From Morganella morganii (GTDB lineage: Bacteria; Pseudomonadota; Gammaproteobacteria; Enterobacterales; Enterobacteriaceae): a stretch of DNA of 64,000 bases. This document shows, piece after piece, positions 26,587 through 35,790 of the stretch. The translations under genes were made by a program, and so were the position numbers. A model generated the notes under the pieces. That model had not been told where the DNA came from. It saw only the letters and a list, made by a program, of their open reading frames with translations, and searched no databases. Location of the stretch: assembly GCF_019243775.1 (NCBI RefSeq), contig NZ_CP069157.1:558001-622000 (forward strand), given 5' to 3'. Position 1 is the first letter of the stretch, and each line of letters opens with the position of its first letter.

Positions 26587-27862
26587 TGTGGTTATCGCGG
26601 GCGGCGGCCTTGCCGGTCTCTCCTGCGGTGTGAAACTGGCAGAGAGCGGACTGAGCTGCGCCATTATCAGCGCCGGACAGAGCGCGCTGCATTTCTCATC
26701 GGCGTCACTGGATCTGCTCTCGGCGCTGCCGGACGGGCAGCCGGTCACGGAGCCGCTTTCGGCACTGGCGGCGCTGGCACATCAGGCGCCTGCTCATCCT
26801 TACAGTGTGATAGGGGAAAGCGCGGTGCGCCGCTGCGTGTCACAGGCAATGTCGCTGTTACAGCAGGATACTTTACCGTTACAGGGATCGGCGGAGTGTA
26901 ATCACTGGCGTCTGACCCCGGCCGGACAATGGCGGATGAGCTGGCTGACACCGGATGTGGTGCCGGTTCTCTCCGAAAAAATGACGGCAGGCTGGCAGCC
27001 GGCTGCGGTTATCAGTATTACCGGTTTTCTTGATTTTCAGGCGGAAATGGCTGCCGCCGCACTGACCCGTCAGGGATATCCCGCGCAGGCGTATACCCTG
27101 CATCTGCCGTGCCTGGATAAATTACGCAATAACCCGAGTGAGTTTCGCTCTGTCAATATTGCCCGTGTGCTGGATTTACCACAGAACCGGCAGGAGCTGG
27201 CTGATGAACTGGCGCAGTGCGGGATCACAGAACAAACCCTGATTTTACCGGCCTGTTTCGGGGAGGAAAACAGTGACGGAATTACCTTTTTACAGCAGCA
27301 GCTGAATAAAGCCGTTTATCAGTTGCCGACCCTTCCGCCGTCACTGTTGGGGATCCGTCTGCATCAGGCATTACTGCGCCGTTTCCGCCGTGCGGGCGGA
27401 TTTGTGATGCCGGGGGACAGTGTCATTTCTGTCCGCCGTGACGGTGAGCGGATCACACAGCTATTTACCCGCAATCACGGTGATATTCCGGTGCAGGCTG
27501 AGCAGTTTGTGCTGGCGACCGGCAGTTTCTTCAGTAACGGGCTGGCGAGCGATATTGATCATATTTATGAGCCGCTGCTGAATCTGAATCTGACTGAAAC
27601 ATTGCCGCGCCGGGAATGGACATCGGCAGATCTGTTTGCCCGTCAGCGCTATCTGGAGGCCGGGGTGGCGACAGATGCATATCTGCATCCGGCGGATGCG
27701 CACGGCACTATCACTAACCTGTATGCCGCCGGGGCGGTACTGGGCGGGTATAACCCGTTACAGGAGGGATGCGGGGCGGGTGTTTCTCTTGTCACTGCGA
27801 TGTACGCAGCGGAACAGATTCTGGCGCAGATTGGCGTGGTGGTAACGGAGGCACAGGTATGA
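26576..27862 (+). CDS. glpB: Anaerobic glycerol-3-phosphate dehydrogenase subunit B
   Basis: 428-aa flavin subunit (E. coli 419). It begins MKYDVVIAGGGLAGLSCGVKLAESG, a dinucleotide-binding fold. The C-terminal EGCGAGVSLVTAMYAAEQI segment is the conserved flavin-fold ending. The ATG at 26576 is preceded by GGGAGAG and lies inside the end of glpA; an upstream in-frame ATG at 26447 is rejected because it would extend 129 nt into glpA. It passes electrons to GlpC. Confidence 0.95.
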   Translation: MKYDVVIAGGGLAGLSCGVKLAESGLSCAIISAGQSALHFSSASLDLLSALPDGQPVTEPLSALAALAHQAPAHPYSVIGESAVRRCVSQAMSLLQQDTLPLQGSAECNHWRLTPAGQWRMSWLTPDVVPVLSEKMTAGWQPAAVISITGFLDFQAEMAAAALTRQGYPAQAYTLHLPCLDKLRNNPSEFRSVNIARVLDLPQNRQELADELAQCGITEQTLILPACFGEENSDGITFLQQQLNKAVYQLPTLPPSLLGIRLHQALLRRFRRAGGFVMPGDSVISVRRDGERITQLFTRNHGDIPVQAEQFVLATGSFFSNGLASDIDHIYEPLLNLNLTETLPRREWTSADLFARQRYLEAGVATDAYLHPADAHGTITNLYAAGAVLGGYNPLQEGCGAGVSLVTAMYAAEQILAQIGVVVTEAQV

Positions 27863-29055
27863 GTACGGGACAAACACAGTTCGAGAACTGCATCAAATGT
27901 ACAGTCTGTACAACTTACTGCCCGGTGGCGAAGGTGAATCCGGATTATCCCGGCCCGAAACAGGCGGGGCCGGACGGCGAGCGGCTGCGCCTGAAAGACG
28001 CCATGCTGTATGATGATGCGCTCACCCTCTGCACCAACTGCAAACGCTGCGAAGTGGCGTGCCCGTCAGATGTCCGTATCGGGGATATTATCGCCCGCGC
28101 CAAACTGACGTATTCTCCGTCACGGCCTAAGATCCGCGACGCAATTCTGAGCCACACCGATCTGATGGGATCACTCTCCTCGCCGTTTGCGCCGGTGGTT
28201 AATACCATCACCGGCCTGAAACCGGTGCGCAAACTGCTGGATACTGCTCTGAAAATTGATCACCGCCGCGAGTTGCCGAAATATTCTTTCGGTACTTTCC
28301 GCCGCTGGTACAAAAAACAGCAGGAAAAACAGGCAAAATTCGGCGAACAGGTCGCGTACTTCCACGGTTGTTATGTGAATTATAACCATCCGCAGCTCGG
28401 TAAAGATGTGATTAAGGTCTTTAACAGCATGGGGATCGGCGTGCAGTTGCTGGAGCGGGAAAAATGCTGTGGTGTGGCGCTGATCGCTAACGGTTTTGCA
28501 AAGCAGGCAAAAAAACAGGCGGCGGTGAATGTGGAATCCCTCACCAAAGCCATTGTTGAACAGAAGATGCCGGTGATTGCGACATCCTCCACCTGTGCTT
28601 TTACCCTGCGGGATGAATATCCGCATATCCTGGATGTGGATACCGCGCCGCTGCGCGATAACATAGAGCTGGTGACCCGTTATCTTTACCGGCTGATGCA
28701 GGACGGGCGCAAGCCGGTGCTGCGCCACACGCCGCTGAAAGTCGGTTATCACACGCCGTGCCATATGGAAAAAATGGGCTGGACGGCCTATTCCCTTGAG
28801 CTTATCCGCTCAATTCCGGGGGTGGAACTGATCGTGCTGGATTCACAATGCTGTGGTATCGCCGGAACTTACGGGTTTAAAAAGGAAAACTACGAAACAT
28901 CTCAGGCGATTGGTTCCCCGCTGTTCCGCCAGATAGAGGAAAGCGGTATTGATCTGGCGATCAGTGACTGTGAAACCTGCAAATGGCAGATTGAGATGTC
29001 CACCAGCAAAAAATGCGAACACCCGATATCTCTGCTGGCGCGGGCGCTGGCATAA
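27859..29055 (+). CDS. glpC: Anaerobic glycerol-3-phosphate dehydrogenase subunit C
   Basis: 398-aa iron-sulfur membrane-associated subunit (E. coli 396) that hands electrons to menaquinone. Two N-terminal 4Fe-4S motifs are present, CIKCTVCTTYCPV and CTNCKRCEVACPS. Two CCG (heterodisulfide-reductase-like) domains follow, marked by HGCYVNY...EKCCGVAL and HTPCHMEKMG...SQCCGIAGTYG with CETCKW. The ATG overlaps the glpB stop by 4 nt. With Frd downstream of menaquinone it allows glycerol-3-phosphate:fumarate respiration. Confidence 0.96.
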   Translation: MSTGQTQFENCIKCTVCTTYCPVAKVNPDYPGPKQAGPDGERLRLKDAMLYDDALTLCTNCKRCEVACPSDVRIGDIIARAKLTYSPSRPKIRDAILSHTDLMGSLSSPFAPVVNTITGLKPVRKLLDTALKIDHRRELPKYSFGTFRRWYKKQQEKQAKFGEQVAYFHGCYVNYNHPQLGKDVIKVFNSMGIGVQLLEREKCCGVALIANGFAKQAKKQAAVNVESLTKAIVEQKMPVIATSSTCAFTLRDEYPHILDVDTAPLRDNIELVTRYLYRLMQDGRKPVLRHTPLKVGYHTPCHMEKMGWTAYSLELIRSIPGVELIVLDSQCCGIAGTYGFKKENYETSQAIGSPLFRQIEESGIDLAISDCETCKWQIEMSTSKKCEHPISLLARALA

Positions 29056-29120
29056 ATAAAGGATGACAGAAACCGGCTGAATATTACGTATAAACCGCAT
29101 TTTCTATTCACTTTCCTCTT

Positions 29121-29150
29121 CCGCCCGGTGCTAGCATCGGGCGGATTTTT
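29121..29150 (+). terminator. Terminator of glpABC
   Basis: Stem CCGCCCG / CGGGCGG with a 10-nt loop and an ATTTTT tail, 65 nt after the glpC stop. Confidence 0.88.
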
Positions 29151-29180
29151 AAAGAAGATGATAAAGATATTGAGAGGAAA

Positions 29181-29849
29181 ATGAACAACTTCGCATCACA
29201 TTCAGTCACTAAATATATTATTGCCGTCTCCGTGGTATTCCTGCTTTCCGCCTGCTCAAGCCGCCTGCCGGATCACACCGAACAATCTGATTTTCTGAGT
29301 GACTATCAGCGCCTGACTGAAACAGAAACAGCTTCCGGCGAGGTGATTAAATCCTGGCGTGCTGACGATTTCACCGCAGAAAGCCCGAAAACAAAGCTTA
29401 TCTTTACGCCGGTTGTGTTTAAGCCGCTGAATGAAAATAACAAAATGGGTAAACAGTTTATGACTGTACTGCTCAATTACACCAATCAGCAGATCAAAAG
29501 TGAGCTGGCAAAACGGTATCAGCTGACAGAAACTGCCGCACCGGGTGTGCTGCGTTTTGAGGGCGTGGTTACTGCCGTTAAGGTCACCAACAAAGATTTC
29601 AAACCCTATGAGGTCTTACCGGTGATGCTGATTGTCGCCGGAACACAGCTGGCAATCGGTAACCGTGATGCGGATACGTCAATGTATTTTGAATGGAAAA
29701 TCACCGATTCCGTATCAAAAAAACCGTATCTTGAAGCGATCCGCAAAAATAAAGGTGAGCAGATGAGTAATAAGGATCAGACCATCACCTTACAGGAACT
29801 GAAAGCAGCGGTTGATACGATCGCCGCAGAGATCCTGCCCGCCGCATAA
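29181..29849 (+). CDS. DUF3313-type lipoprotein
   Basis: 222-aa predicted lipoprotein. The signal IIAVSVVFLLSAC ends with lipobox LSAC at about residue 25, followed by Ser-Ser, so outer-membrane localisation is expected. The start of the mature part, QSDFLSDYQRLTE, and the middle VLRFEGVVTAVKVTN / VLPVMLIVAGTQLAIGNRDADTSMYFEWKITD fit the DUF3313 family as I remember it; function unknown. A TTG or later start would remove the signal, so the ATG at 29181 is kept, with GAGAGG upstream. Monocistronic between two terminators. Confidence 0.75.
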   Translation: MNNFASHSVTKYIIAVSVVFLLSACSSRLPDHTEQSDFLSDYQRLTETETASGEVIKSWRADDFTAESPKTKLIFTPVVFKPLNENNKMGKQFMTVLLNYTNQQIKSELAKRYQLTETAAPGVLRFEGVVTAVKVTNKDFKPYEVLPVMLIVAGTQLAIGNRDADTSMYFEWKITDSVSKKPYLEAIRKNKGEQMSNKDQTITLQELKAAVDTIAAEILPAA

Positions 29850-29874
29850 TGAATACCGGCGGCGGATTACAGAC

Positions 29875-29903
29875 AATAACGCCCGGTTATCCCGGGCGTT
29901 ATT
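29875..29903. terminator. Bidirectional terminator between the lipoprotein gene and gldA
   Basis: A 12-bp perfect stem (AATAACGCCCGG / CCGGGCGTTATT) with a 5-nt loop between two convergent genes. Confidence 0.88.
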
Positions 29904-29922
29904 GAACAGAATAATAAGCAGA

Positions 29923-31026
29923 TTAATACAGCCAGTCGCGACCCATGCGGTCAGCAGCCATAATAGCGGCATAGACCTGGTCAGAATCGACTTCAAACGG
30001 CATGTTGTAGATGGTTTCGTTGTCCGCGCAGCTCAGCTCGGCAACCGCCATCACTTTCTCTTCCAGCTCGGTACCGATGCTGTCCACACCCAGTTCTTCC
30101 AGGGTGATTGGCAGACCGACCTGGGCACAGAATTCCAGTACGGTTTCCAGCTCTTCCGCCGGGGCATTTTCCAGTACTAACTGTACGAGGGTGCCGAATG
30201 CCACTTTTTCACCGTGGTACATGTGGTGGCACTCTTCCAGCGCGGTAAAGCCGTTGTGGATAGCGTGTGCTGCCGCAAGACCGGCACTTTCAAAGCCCAG
30301 CCCGCTGAGCAGGGTGTTGGCTTCAATGATGTTTTCCACCGCTTTGGTGCTGACTCCGGCTTCCACCGCCAGTTTGGCTTTGATGCCGTCGCTGAGCAGA
30401 GTATCAAAGCAGAGATTCGCCAGTGCCAGTGCCGCCAGTGTGGTACTGCCGCCGGCCATAGTGGCTTTTCCGGCTGCACTGCATGCACGCGCCTCAAAGT
30501 AAGTGGCCAGAGCATCACCCATTCCGGCAACCAGCAGACGTGCCGGCGCGCGGGCAATGATATTGGTATCCATCACCACCACGTTCGGGTTCTGCGGATA
30601 GAACAGGTAGCTGTCGAACGCACCGAGTTCATTATAGATAACGGACAGTGCGCTGGTCGGCGCATCGGTTGATGCGATAGTCGGGGCAATGATCACCGGC
30701 AGTTTGGCAAAATGCGCCACGGCCTTGGCGGTATCCAGTGTTTTACCGCCGCCCACACCCAGTACCGCCTGGCATTTGTGGTTTTTCGCCAGTTTGGTCA
30801 GACGGTCGATCTCCTCGTGAGTACACTCGCCGCCGAAGGTTTCAAAGACACCGCTGACTTCGTATTCGCTCAGGCTGTCATTCACAATATCGCCCACCAG
30901 CTCGCGGACAAATTTATCAGCAATCACCAACGTTTTTTCCGCTAATGGTCTGATGTATTTACCCACATGGTAAAGCGCGTCCGGACCCTGAATGTATTTG
31001 GCCGGGGATTGGATCACTTTTAACAT
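29923..31026 (-). CDS. gldA: Glycerol dehydrogenase
   Basis: 367-aa iron/zinc-type alcohol dehydrogenase family enzyme, the same length as E. coli GldA. It oxidises glycerol with NAD+ to dihydroxyacetone. The NAD-binding GVGGGKTLDTAKA is near residues 92-104. Metal ligands are expected in GDALATYFEAR (Asp), HAIHNG (His) and HHMYHGEK (His). The ATG at 31026 has AGGAG 7 nt upstream and is preferred to a TTG two codons earlier. It is separate from glpABC but belongs to the same substrate theme; no dhaK is seen. Confidence 0.94.
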   Translation of the reverse strand: MLKVIQSPAKYIQGPDALYHVGKYIRPLAEKTLVIADKFVRELVGDIVNDSLSEYEVSGVFETFGGECTHEEIDRLTKLAKNHKCQAVLGVGGGKTLDTAKAVAHFAKLPVIIAPTIASTDAPTSALSVIYNELGAFDSYLFYPQNPNVVVMDTNIIARAPARLLVAGMGDALATYFEARACSAAGKATMAGGSTTLAALALANLCFDTLLSDGIKAKLAVEAGVSTKAVENIIEANTLLSGLGFESAGLAAAHAIHNGFTALEECHHMYHGEKVAFGTLVQLVLENAPAEELETVLEFCAQVGLPITLEELGVDSIGTELEEKVMAVAELSCADNETIYNMPFEVDSDQVYAAIMAADRMGRDWLY

Positions 31027-31224
31027 ACTCAAACTCCTGAATGCATTCGCGTTATGGTGTCAGTGAGGGATATTCCGTCTGAATCAGACTAACAGTTACA
31101 GTAACGGATATGTGAGAGCTGACGCACTGTACGGGCCGGGAGCACGGGGGCAGATCGGGAAAATGTGATACAGACGACAGCGCAGAGGCAGGATAGCGCC
31201 TCTGCGTGTCAGAAAAATGAACAA

Positions 31225-31893
31225 TCAGTGATGCGCGGGCAGGGAGCCGTCAGCGCGTTGCGCAAAAAAAGAGCGCAGGATCAGATTAAGCAGTACGCCG
31301 TAAGCCGGCAGGAAGAACAGCATGCAGATAGTGACTTTGAAACTGTAATCCACCAGGGCGATTTCCACCCAGTTTGCCGCCATAAACGGATCGGTACTGC
31401 GCCAGAAGGCGATAAAGAAGAAGGCCAGGGTATCGATCAGGTTACCGACAAACATCGCGGCAGCCGGTGCCACATACCAGCGGCGGTTCTGACGCAGGCG
31501 GTTAAAGACATTCACATCCAGAATCTGTCCGAGGGCATAGGCCATAAAGCTGGCGGCGGCAATCCGCGCCACAAACAGGTTGAAGTGTGACAGTGCCTCA
31601 AAACCGGCCCATTCCCCCTGAAAGAACAGGGCGGAGACCACATAGGAAATCGCCAGAGCCGGGATCATCACCGAGGTAATAATCCGCCGTGCCAGCGGTG
31701 CGCCGTAGATACGGACGGTCAGGTCAGTCGCCAGGAAAATAAACGGAAACGTGAAAGCCCCCCAGGTGGTATGGAAGCCGAAAATGGTGATCGGCAACTG
31801 CACCAGGTAGTTACTGGAGGTAATGATCAGAACATGAAAAAGTGATAACCAGATAAGCGCAGTGCGCCGCTGGCGGGTAGATAAATCAAACAT
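31225..31893 (-). CDS. yhhQ: Queuosine precursor transporter YhhQ
   Basis: 222-aa integral-membrane protein of the ECF-like YhhQ family (E. coli 221 aa), which takes up 7-cyano- and 7-aminomethyl-7-deazaguanine for tRNA queuosine synthesis. About six helices are seen. Conserved blocks are SSNYLVQLPITIFGFHTTWGAFTFPFIFLATDLTVRIYG near residues 26-64 and VGNLIDTLAFFFIAFW near residues 149-164. Divergent from tusA, as in E. coli. Confidence 0.93.
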   Translation of the reverse strand: MFDLSTRQRRTALIWLSLFHVLIITSSNYLVQLPITIFGFHTTWGAFTFPFIFLATDLTVRIYGAPLARRIITSVMIPALAISYVVSALFFQGEWAGFEALSHFNLFVARIAAASFMAYALGQILDVNVFNRLRQNRRWYVAPAAAMFVGNLIDTLAFFFIAFWRSTDPFMAANWVEIALVDYSFKVTICMLFFLPAYGVLLNLILRSFFAQRADGSLPAHH

Positions 31894-32083
31894 ATTGTAC
31901 CTTTTTGGTGGTTGGGGTGAGGGAACCCAATAATCTCAGCGCGCAATAATACGCCGTTTGCGCAACAAAAGCAAAGGACTCTCCCGGAGGGAAAACGGCC
32001 CGGAAGATTAAAAACACAGAAGCGGCGCCGGGCTTTTATTTCCGGTATAATTCCCGGATTCGTTACTTAACAGGACAATCATG

Positions 32084-32338
32084 ATGTCTGATACTTTTTC
32101 CTGTGCCGATAAAACACTCGACACACTCGGGCTGCGCTGCCCGGAGCCGGTGATGCTGGTGCGTAAAACCATCCGCGGGATGAATACCGGTGAAGTTTTG
32201 CTGGTGGTGGCGGATGATCCGGCAACCACGCGGGACATTCCGGGGTTCTGCCGTTTTATGGAGCATGAGCTGGTGGCCCAGGAGGCTGAAACCGCGCCGT
32301 ACCGCTATCTGATCCGCAAAAAAGAGAGTGCGCTGTAA
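32084..32338 (+). CDS. tusA: Sulfur carrier protein TusA
   Basis: 84-aa sulfurtransferase relay protein (E. coli 81 aa) that accepts sulfur from IscS and passes it to TusBCD for 2-thiouridine formation in tRNA. The active-site cysteine is in [14 protein letters not shown]. The rest, [27 protein letters not shown], is the conserved family core. The ATG at 32084 aligns with E. coli; an adjacent ATG at 32081 is possible. It is followed 22 nt later by a DUF817 gene. Confidence 0.95.
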   Translation: MSDTFSCADKTLDTLGLRCPEPVMLVRKTIRGMNTGEVLLVVADDPATTRDIPGFCRFMEHELVAQEAETAPYRYLIRKKESAL

Positions 32339-32360
32339 TCCATCTTTCAGGGACTGAACC

Positions 32361-33200
32361 ATGCTTGACCGCTTTGATACCTTTCTGCTGGTGCAGAAAC
32401 GCTCGTCTCTGACCGGCTGGCGCCGGTTTATCCTTGAATTCTGGTTTTTTGGTCTGAAAGAGGCACGGGCGTGCTTGTTTGCCGCCTTCTTTTTCCTCGC
32501 CCTGTTTCTGGTGCCTGCCGCCGGTGTCGCCGGGATCCCCCGTTATGATTTTCTGCTGATCCTGGCGGTCCTGTTTCAGGCTGCTATGGTGTGGAAAAAG
32601 CTGGAAACCACGGATGAACTGAAAGCCATCTGTATTTTCCATGTGGTCGGTTTTGTCATGGAGTTGTTTAAAACCTCATCCGCTATCGGTTCGTGGAGTT
32701 ATCCTGATGAGGCGTATACCAAATTATGGAATGTGCCGTTATTCACCGGGTTTATGTATGCGGCTGTCGGCAGTTATGTGATTCAGGCGTGGCGCTTCCT
32801 GAACGTCCGGATTGAAAACTTCCCGCCGTACTGGCTGGCGACCCTGATTGCGCTGGCGATTTATGTGAATTTCTTTGCTCATCACTTCACCGGCGATTAC
32901 CGCTGGTATCTCACCGCCTTTATTCTCGGGCTGTATGCGCGGACCATGGTTTATTACACGCCGTATGATAAAGAGCGCAAAATGCCGTTGTTACTGAGTT
33001 TTGTGCTGATCGGCTTTTTTATCTGGCTGGCGGAAAACTTCGGTACCTTTTTCGGTGTCTGGCAGTATCCGAACCAGATCGGGGCGTGGGCGACCGTGCA
33101 TGCCGGAAAATGGGCATCCTGGTCGCTGCTGGTGATTGTCACCTTCACGATTGTGGCCTATCTCAAGCACATTAAAGCCACGATCCTGGTGGTGAGATAA
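32361..33200 (+). CDS. DUF817 family membrane protein
   Basis: 279-aa polytopic inner-membrane protein with about eight helices. I assign it to DUF817 (B. subtilis YoaT type) from memory of the conserved blocks: LKEARACLFAAFFFLAL, HVVGFVMELFKTSSAIGSWSYP, PLFTGFMYAAVGSYVIQAWR and AENFGTFFGVWQYPNQ. No function is established. It follows tusA by 22 nt on the same strand, so it is probably co-transcribed, and ends in a terminator shared with the convergent zntA. It is absent from the corresponding E. coli locus. Confidence 0.78.
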   Translation: MLDRFDTFLLVQKRSSLTGWRRFILEFWFFGLKEARACLFAAFFFLALFLVPAAGVAGIPRYDFLLILAVLFQAAMVWKKLETTDELKAICIFHVVGFVMELFKTSSAIGSWSYPDEAYTKLWNVPLFTGFMYAAVGSYVIQAWRFLNVRIENFPPYWLATLIALAIYVNFFAHHFTGDYRWYLTAFILGLYARTMVYYTPYDKERKMPLLLSFVLIGFFIWLAENFGTFFGVWQYPNQIGAWATVHAGKWASWSLLVIVTFTIVAYLKHIKATILVVR

Positions 33201-33201
33201 A

Positions 33202-33228
33202 AAAAGGGATGCCGCAGCATCCCTTTTC
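33202..33228. terminator. Bidirectional terminator between the DUF817 gene and zntA
   Basis: An 11-bp stem (AAAAGGGATGC / GCATCCCTTTT) with loop CGCA, directly after the stop codon of the DUF817 gene and 17 nt from the zntA stop. Confidence 0.9.
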
Positions 33229-33244
33229 AGTCAGTAACCCGTGG

Positions 33245-35650
33245 TTATTTTTTCATGACCCGCAGCAGGCGGACAGCGTTGGCGGTCACCAGTGCGGTCG
33301 CACCGGAGTCAGCCAGAACCGCAACCCACAGGCCGGTCAGCCCCATCAGGGTGGTGACCAGGAACACGGCTTTCAGACCCAGAGCGATAGTAATGTTCTC
33401 GCGGATAATCTTACGGGTGGCCCGCGACAGCGTGATCACTTCGGCAATGCCGGTCAGGCGGTTGTGAGTCAGTGCGGCATCGGCGGTTTCCAGTGCCACA
33501 TCGGTCCCGCTGCCCATGGCAACCCCGATACTGGCTGCTTTCATTGCCGGGGCATCATTGATACCGTCGCCGACCATCATGGTGTGATGTTCATTATTCA
33601 GCGCCATCACCGCTTTGACTTTATCTTCCGGCATCAGTCCGGCACGGAAATCCATGCCGATGGTACCGGCGATAGCAGCGGCTGCACGCGGGTTATCCCC
33701 GGTCAGCATCACGGCGCTGACACCCATCGCTTTCAGCTGGCTGATGGCTTCAATGGCATCACTGCGCAGCGTATCCTGCATGGCGATAAGTCCGGTCAGC
33801 CGGTTACCTGCAACCACAGCAACGACCGTTTTCCCTTCATTTTCCAGCCGGGTCACTTCTGCCGCAGCGGCATCGGTCAGCAGGCCGTCTGCCAGTTTAC
33901 CCGGTGCGCTGACCAGGATGGTCACACCGCTGAGTTCACCTTCAACCCCTTTACCGGCATGGGCTTTACGGTTTTCCGCTTCGGTGATAGTCAGCCCCAG
34001 AGCTTCAGTGCGCTCCAGAATCGCTTTGGCTAACGGGTGATGTGATCCGCTTTCCACGGCGGAGGCAAACGTCAGCACATCCGCATCACTGTGACTATTC
34101 AGGGCAACAATATCAGTCACCTGCGGTTTACCCTCTGTCAGCGTACCGGTTTTATCCAGCGCGACAGTGGTCACGGTACCCAGCTGCTCCAGTGCGGCAC
34201 CGCCTTTGATCAGCGCACCACGGCGGGTGGCGGCGGCCAGCGCGGAGGTGATAGCCGCAGGGGTGGAAATTACCAGTGCACACGGACAACCAATCAGCAG
34301 CAGTGTCAGACCACGGTAGATCCACGGATACCATTCCTGGCCCATAAACAGCGGCGGAATAACAATCACCAGGGCGGAGAACAGCATAATCATCGGCGTA
34401 TAGTAGCGGCTGAAACGGTCGATAAAGCGTTCGATTGGCGCACGGCGCTCTTCCGCTTCCTCAATCAGTGTCAGAATACGGTCGATGGCATTCTGACCCT
34501 GCTCGGAGACCACTTTCATCTGCACTGCGCGATCCACTGACAGCGAACCGGCAGCCACTTTTTCACCCTGTGCCCGCTCAACCGGGACGGATTCCCCGGT
34601 CAGGGCGCTTTCGTCAAAGCTGGCAAACTCACTGAGAAGTTCGGCATCTGTCGGCAGACGGCCGCCAGGTGCGATTTCAATAATGTCGCCGGGACGCAGC
34701 TGTGCAACCGGCACGGATACTTTCTGCCCGTCCTTAATCACCACCGCATCTTCCGGCACCAGCGCCATCAGCGCGCTGACTCCCCGCCGTGCACGGCCTG
34801 CCGCATAGGATTCCAGCATTTCGCCCAGCAGGAACAGCAGGATAACCATGGCCGCTTCTTCAGTGGCGCCGATAATTATGGCGCCGACTGCCGCGACCGT
34901 CATCAGCGTTTCAATCGCAAACGGGGTGCCGGAGCGGATAAGACGCAGCGAGCTTTTGGCGATCGGGAACAGCCCGATCAGCGTTGAGGCGATAAAGGCG
35001 TATTTGCCGAACTCCGGGTTCACAAACTCCAGCGCGTAGCTGAGGGCAATCAGCACCGCCAGAATCAGCATCGGCGTTGCCTGTTTCAGCAGGCTCTGCT
35101 CTTCTTTTTTCTTCGGTGCGGCACTGCTGCCGTTCAGATCCCAGAGGACAAATCCGGCCTGCTGAACAGCACTGGTCACATCCGCGCGGACATCCCCGGC
35201 GGCATCCACCACCAGTTTTTCGGTGGCAAACATCACTTTTGCCTGGGTGACCGCCGCAATTTTCAGAACGGCAGTTTCAATCTTGCGCGCACAGCTCGGG
35301 CAGTCCATCCCTTCCACCTGCCAGTTGTAACGCTGGCTGCCGCTTAATTCAGGCAGTGCGGTATCATCCGGGGCGGCGTGATCGTGTGAACAGCAGCTGC
35401 CGTGTGCGTGTTCATGACCGGCGTGGTCATGGTCATGTTCAGAATGCGCATGATCGTGCGGGGCATGACCATGCGCACGGGACTCATCGTCGTCGTGTTC
35501 CGGATGTTCATGCTCACTGTGATCGTGTGCGGTATGGTCGTGTGACTGATGAGCCTGTGACTCACTTTTTCCGCCGGTGGTGCAGGCAGATTTGCTGCCG
35601 CAGCAGTTGCTGGTATGAGTATGCTCATGATGTTCTTTGTTCGGGTGCAT
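33245..35650 (-). CDS. zntA: Zn/Cd/Pb-exporting P-type ATPase with His-rich N terminus
   Basis: 801-aa PIB-type ATPase that exports Zn2+, Cd2+ and Pb2+. Residues about 1-95 are a His/Asp-rich tail with many HxH and HDH units plus Cys pairs (SNCCG, GSCCSH). Next comes a heavy-metal-associated domain with MDCPSCARK, then eight membrane helices with the CPC site (IGCPCALVIS). The phosphorylation motif is DKTGTLT, with HP in SGSHHPLAKA and the hinge VGDGINDAPA. E. coli ZntA is 732 aa, so the tail is a ~70-residue expansion. The ATG at 35650 has GGGAGGTG upstream. Controlled by a ZntR-type promoter. Confidence 0.96.
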   Translation of the reverse strand: MHPNKEHHEHTHTSNCCGSKSACTTGGKSESQAHQSHDHTAHDHSEHEHPEHDDDESRAHGHAPHDHAHSEHDHDHAGHEHAHGSCCSHDHAAPDDTALPELSGSQRYNWQVEGMDCPSCARKIETAVLKIAAVTQAKVMFATEKLVVDAAGDVRADVTSAVQQAGFVLWDLNGSSAAPKKKEEQSLLKQATPMLILAVLIALSYALEFVNPEFGKYAFIASTLIGLFPIAKSSLRLIRSGTPFAIETLMTVAAVGAIIIGATEEAAMVILLFLLGEMLESYAAGRARRGVSALMALVPEDAVVIKDGQKVSVPVAQLRPGDIIEIAPGGRLPTDAELLSEFASFDESALTGESVPVERAQGEKVAAGSLSVDRAVQMKVVSEQGQNAIDRILTLIEEAEERRAPIERFIDRFSRYYTPMIMLFSALVIVIPPLFMGQEWYPWIYRGLTLLLIGCPCALVISTPAAITSALAAATRRGALIKGGAALEQLGTVTTVALDKTGTLTEGKPQVTDIVALNSHSDADVLTFASAVESGSHHPLAKAILERTEALGLTITEAENRKAHAGKGVEGELSGVTILVSAPGKLADGLLTDAAAAEVTRLENEGKTVVAVVAGNRLTGLIAMQDTLRSDAIEAISQLKAMGVSAVMLTGDNPRAAAAIAGTIGMDFRAGLMPEDKVKAVMALNNEHHTMMVGDGINDAPAMKAASIGVAMGSGTDVALETADAALTHNRLTGIAEVITLSRATRKIIRENITIALGLKAVFLVTTLMGLTGLWVAVLADSGATALVTANAVRLLRVMKK

Positions 35651-35703
35651 AAACACCTCCCTGTTCAACGGTGAGTTGATGTTAATTTTTCTCATTAACA
35701 GGA

Positions 35704-35735
35704 AGTGTACACATTGGAGTCTACTCCAGAGTCAA
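35704..35735 (-). promoter_or_regulatory. ZntR-type promoter of zntA
   Basis: On the minus strand TTGACT and TACACT are separated by 20 bp, the overlong spacer typical of MerR-family promoters. The spacer contains the palindrome CTGGAGTAGACTCCAA, nearly identical to the E. coli ZntR operator. Confidence 0.93.
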
Positions 35736-35790
35736 CAACAGGGGCGCATAATTATTGGCAAATTGTGCGCTCCTGTTGTCAGGGGCAGAA

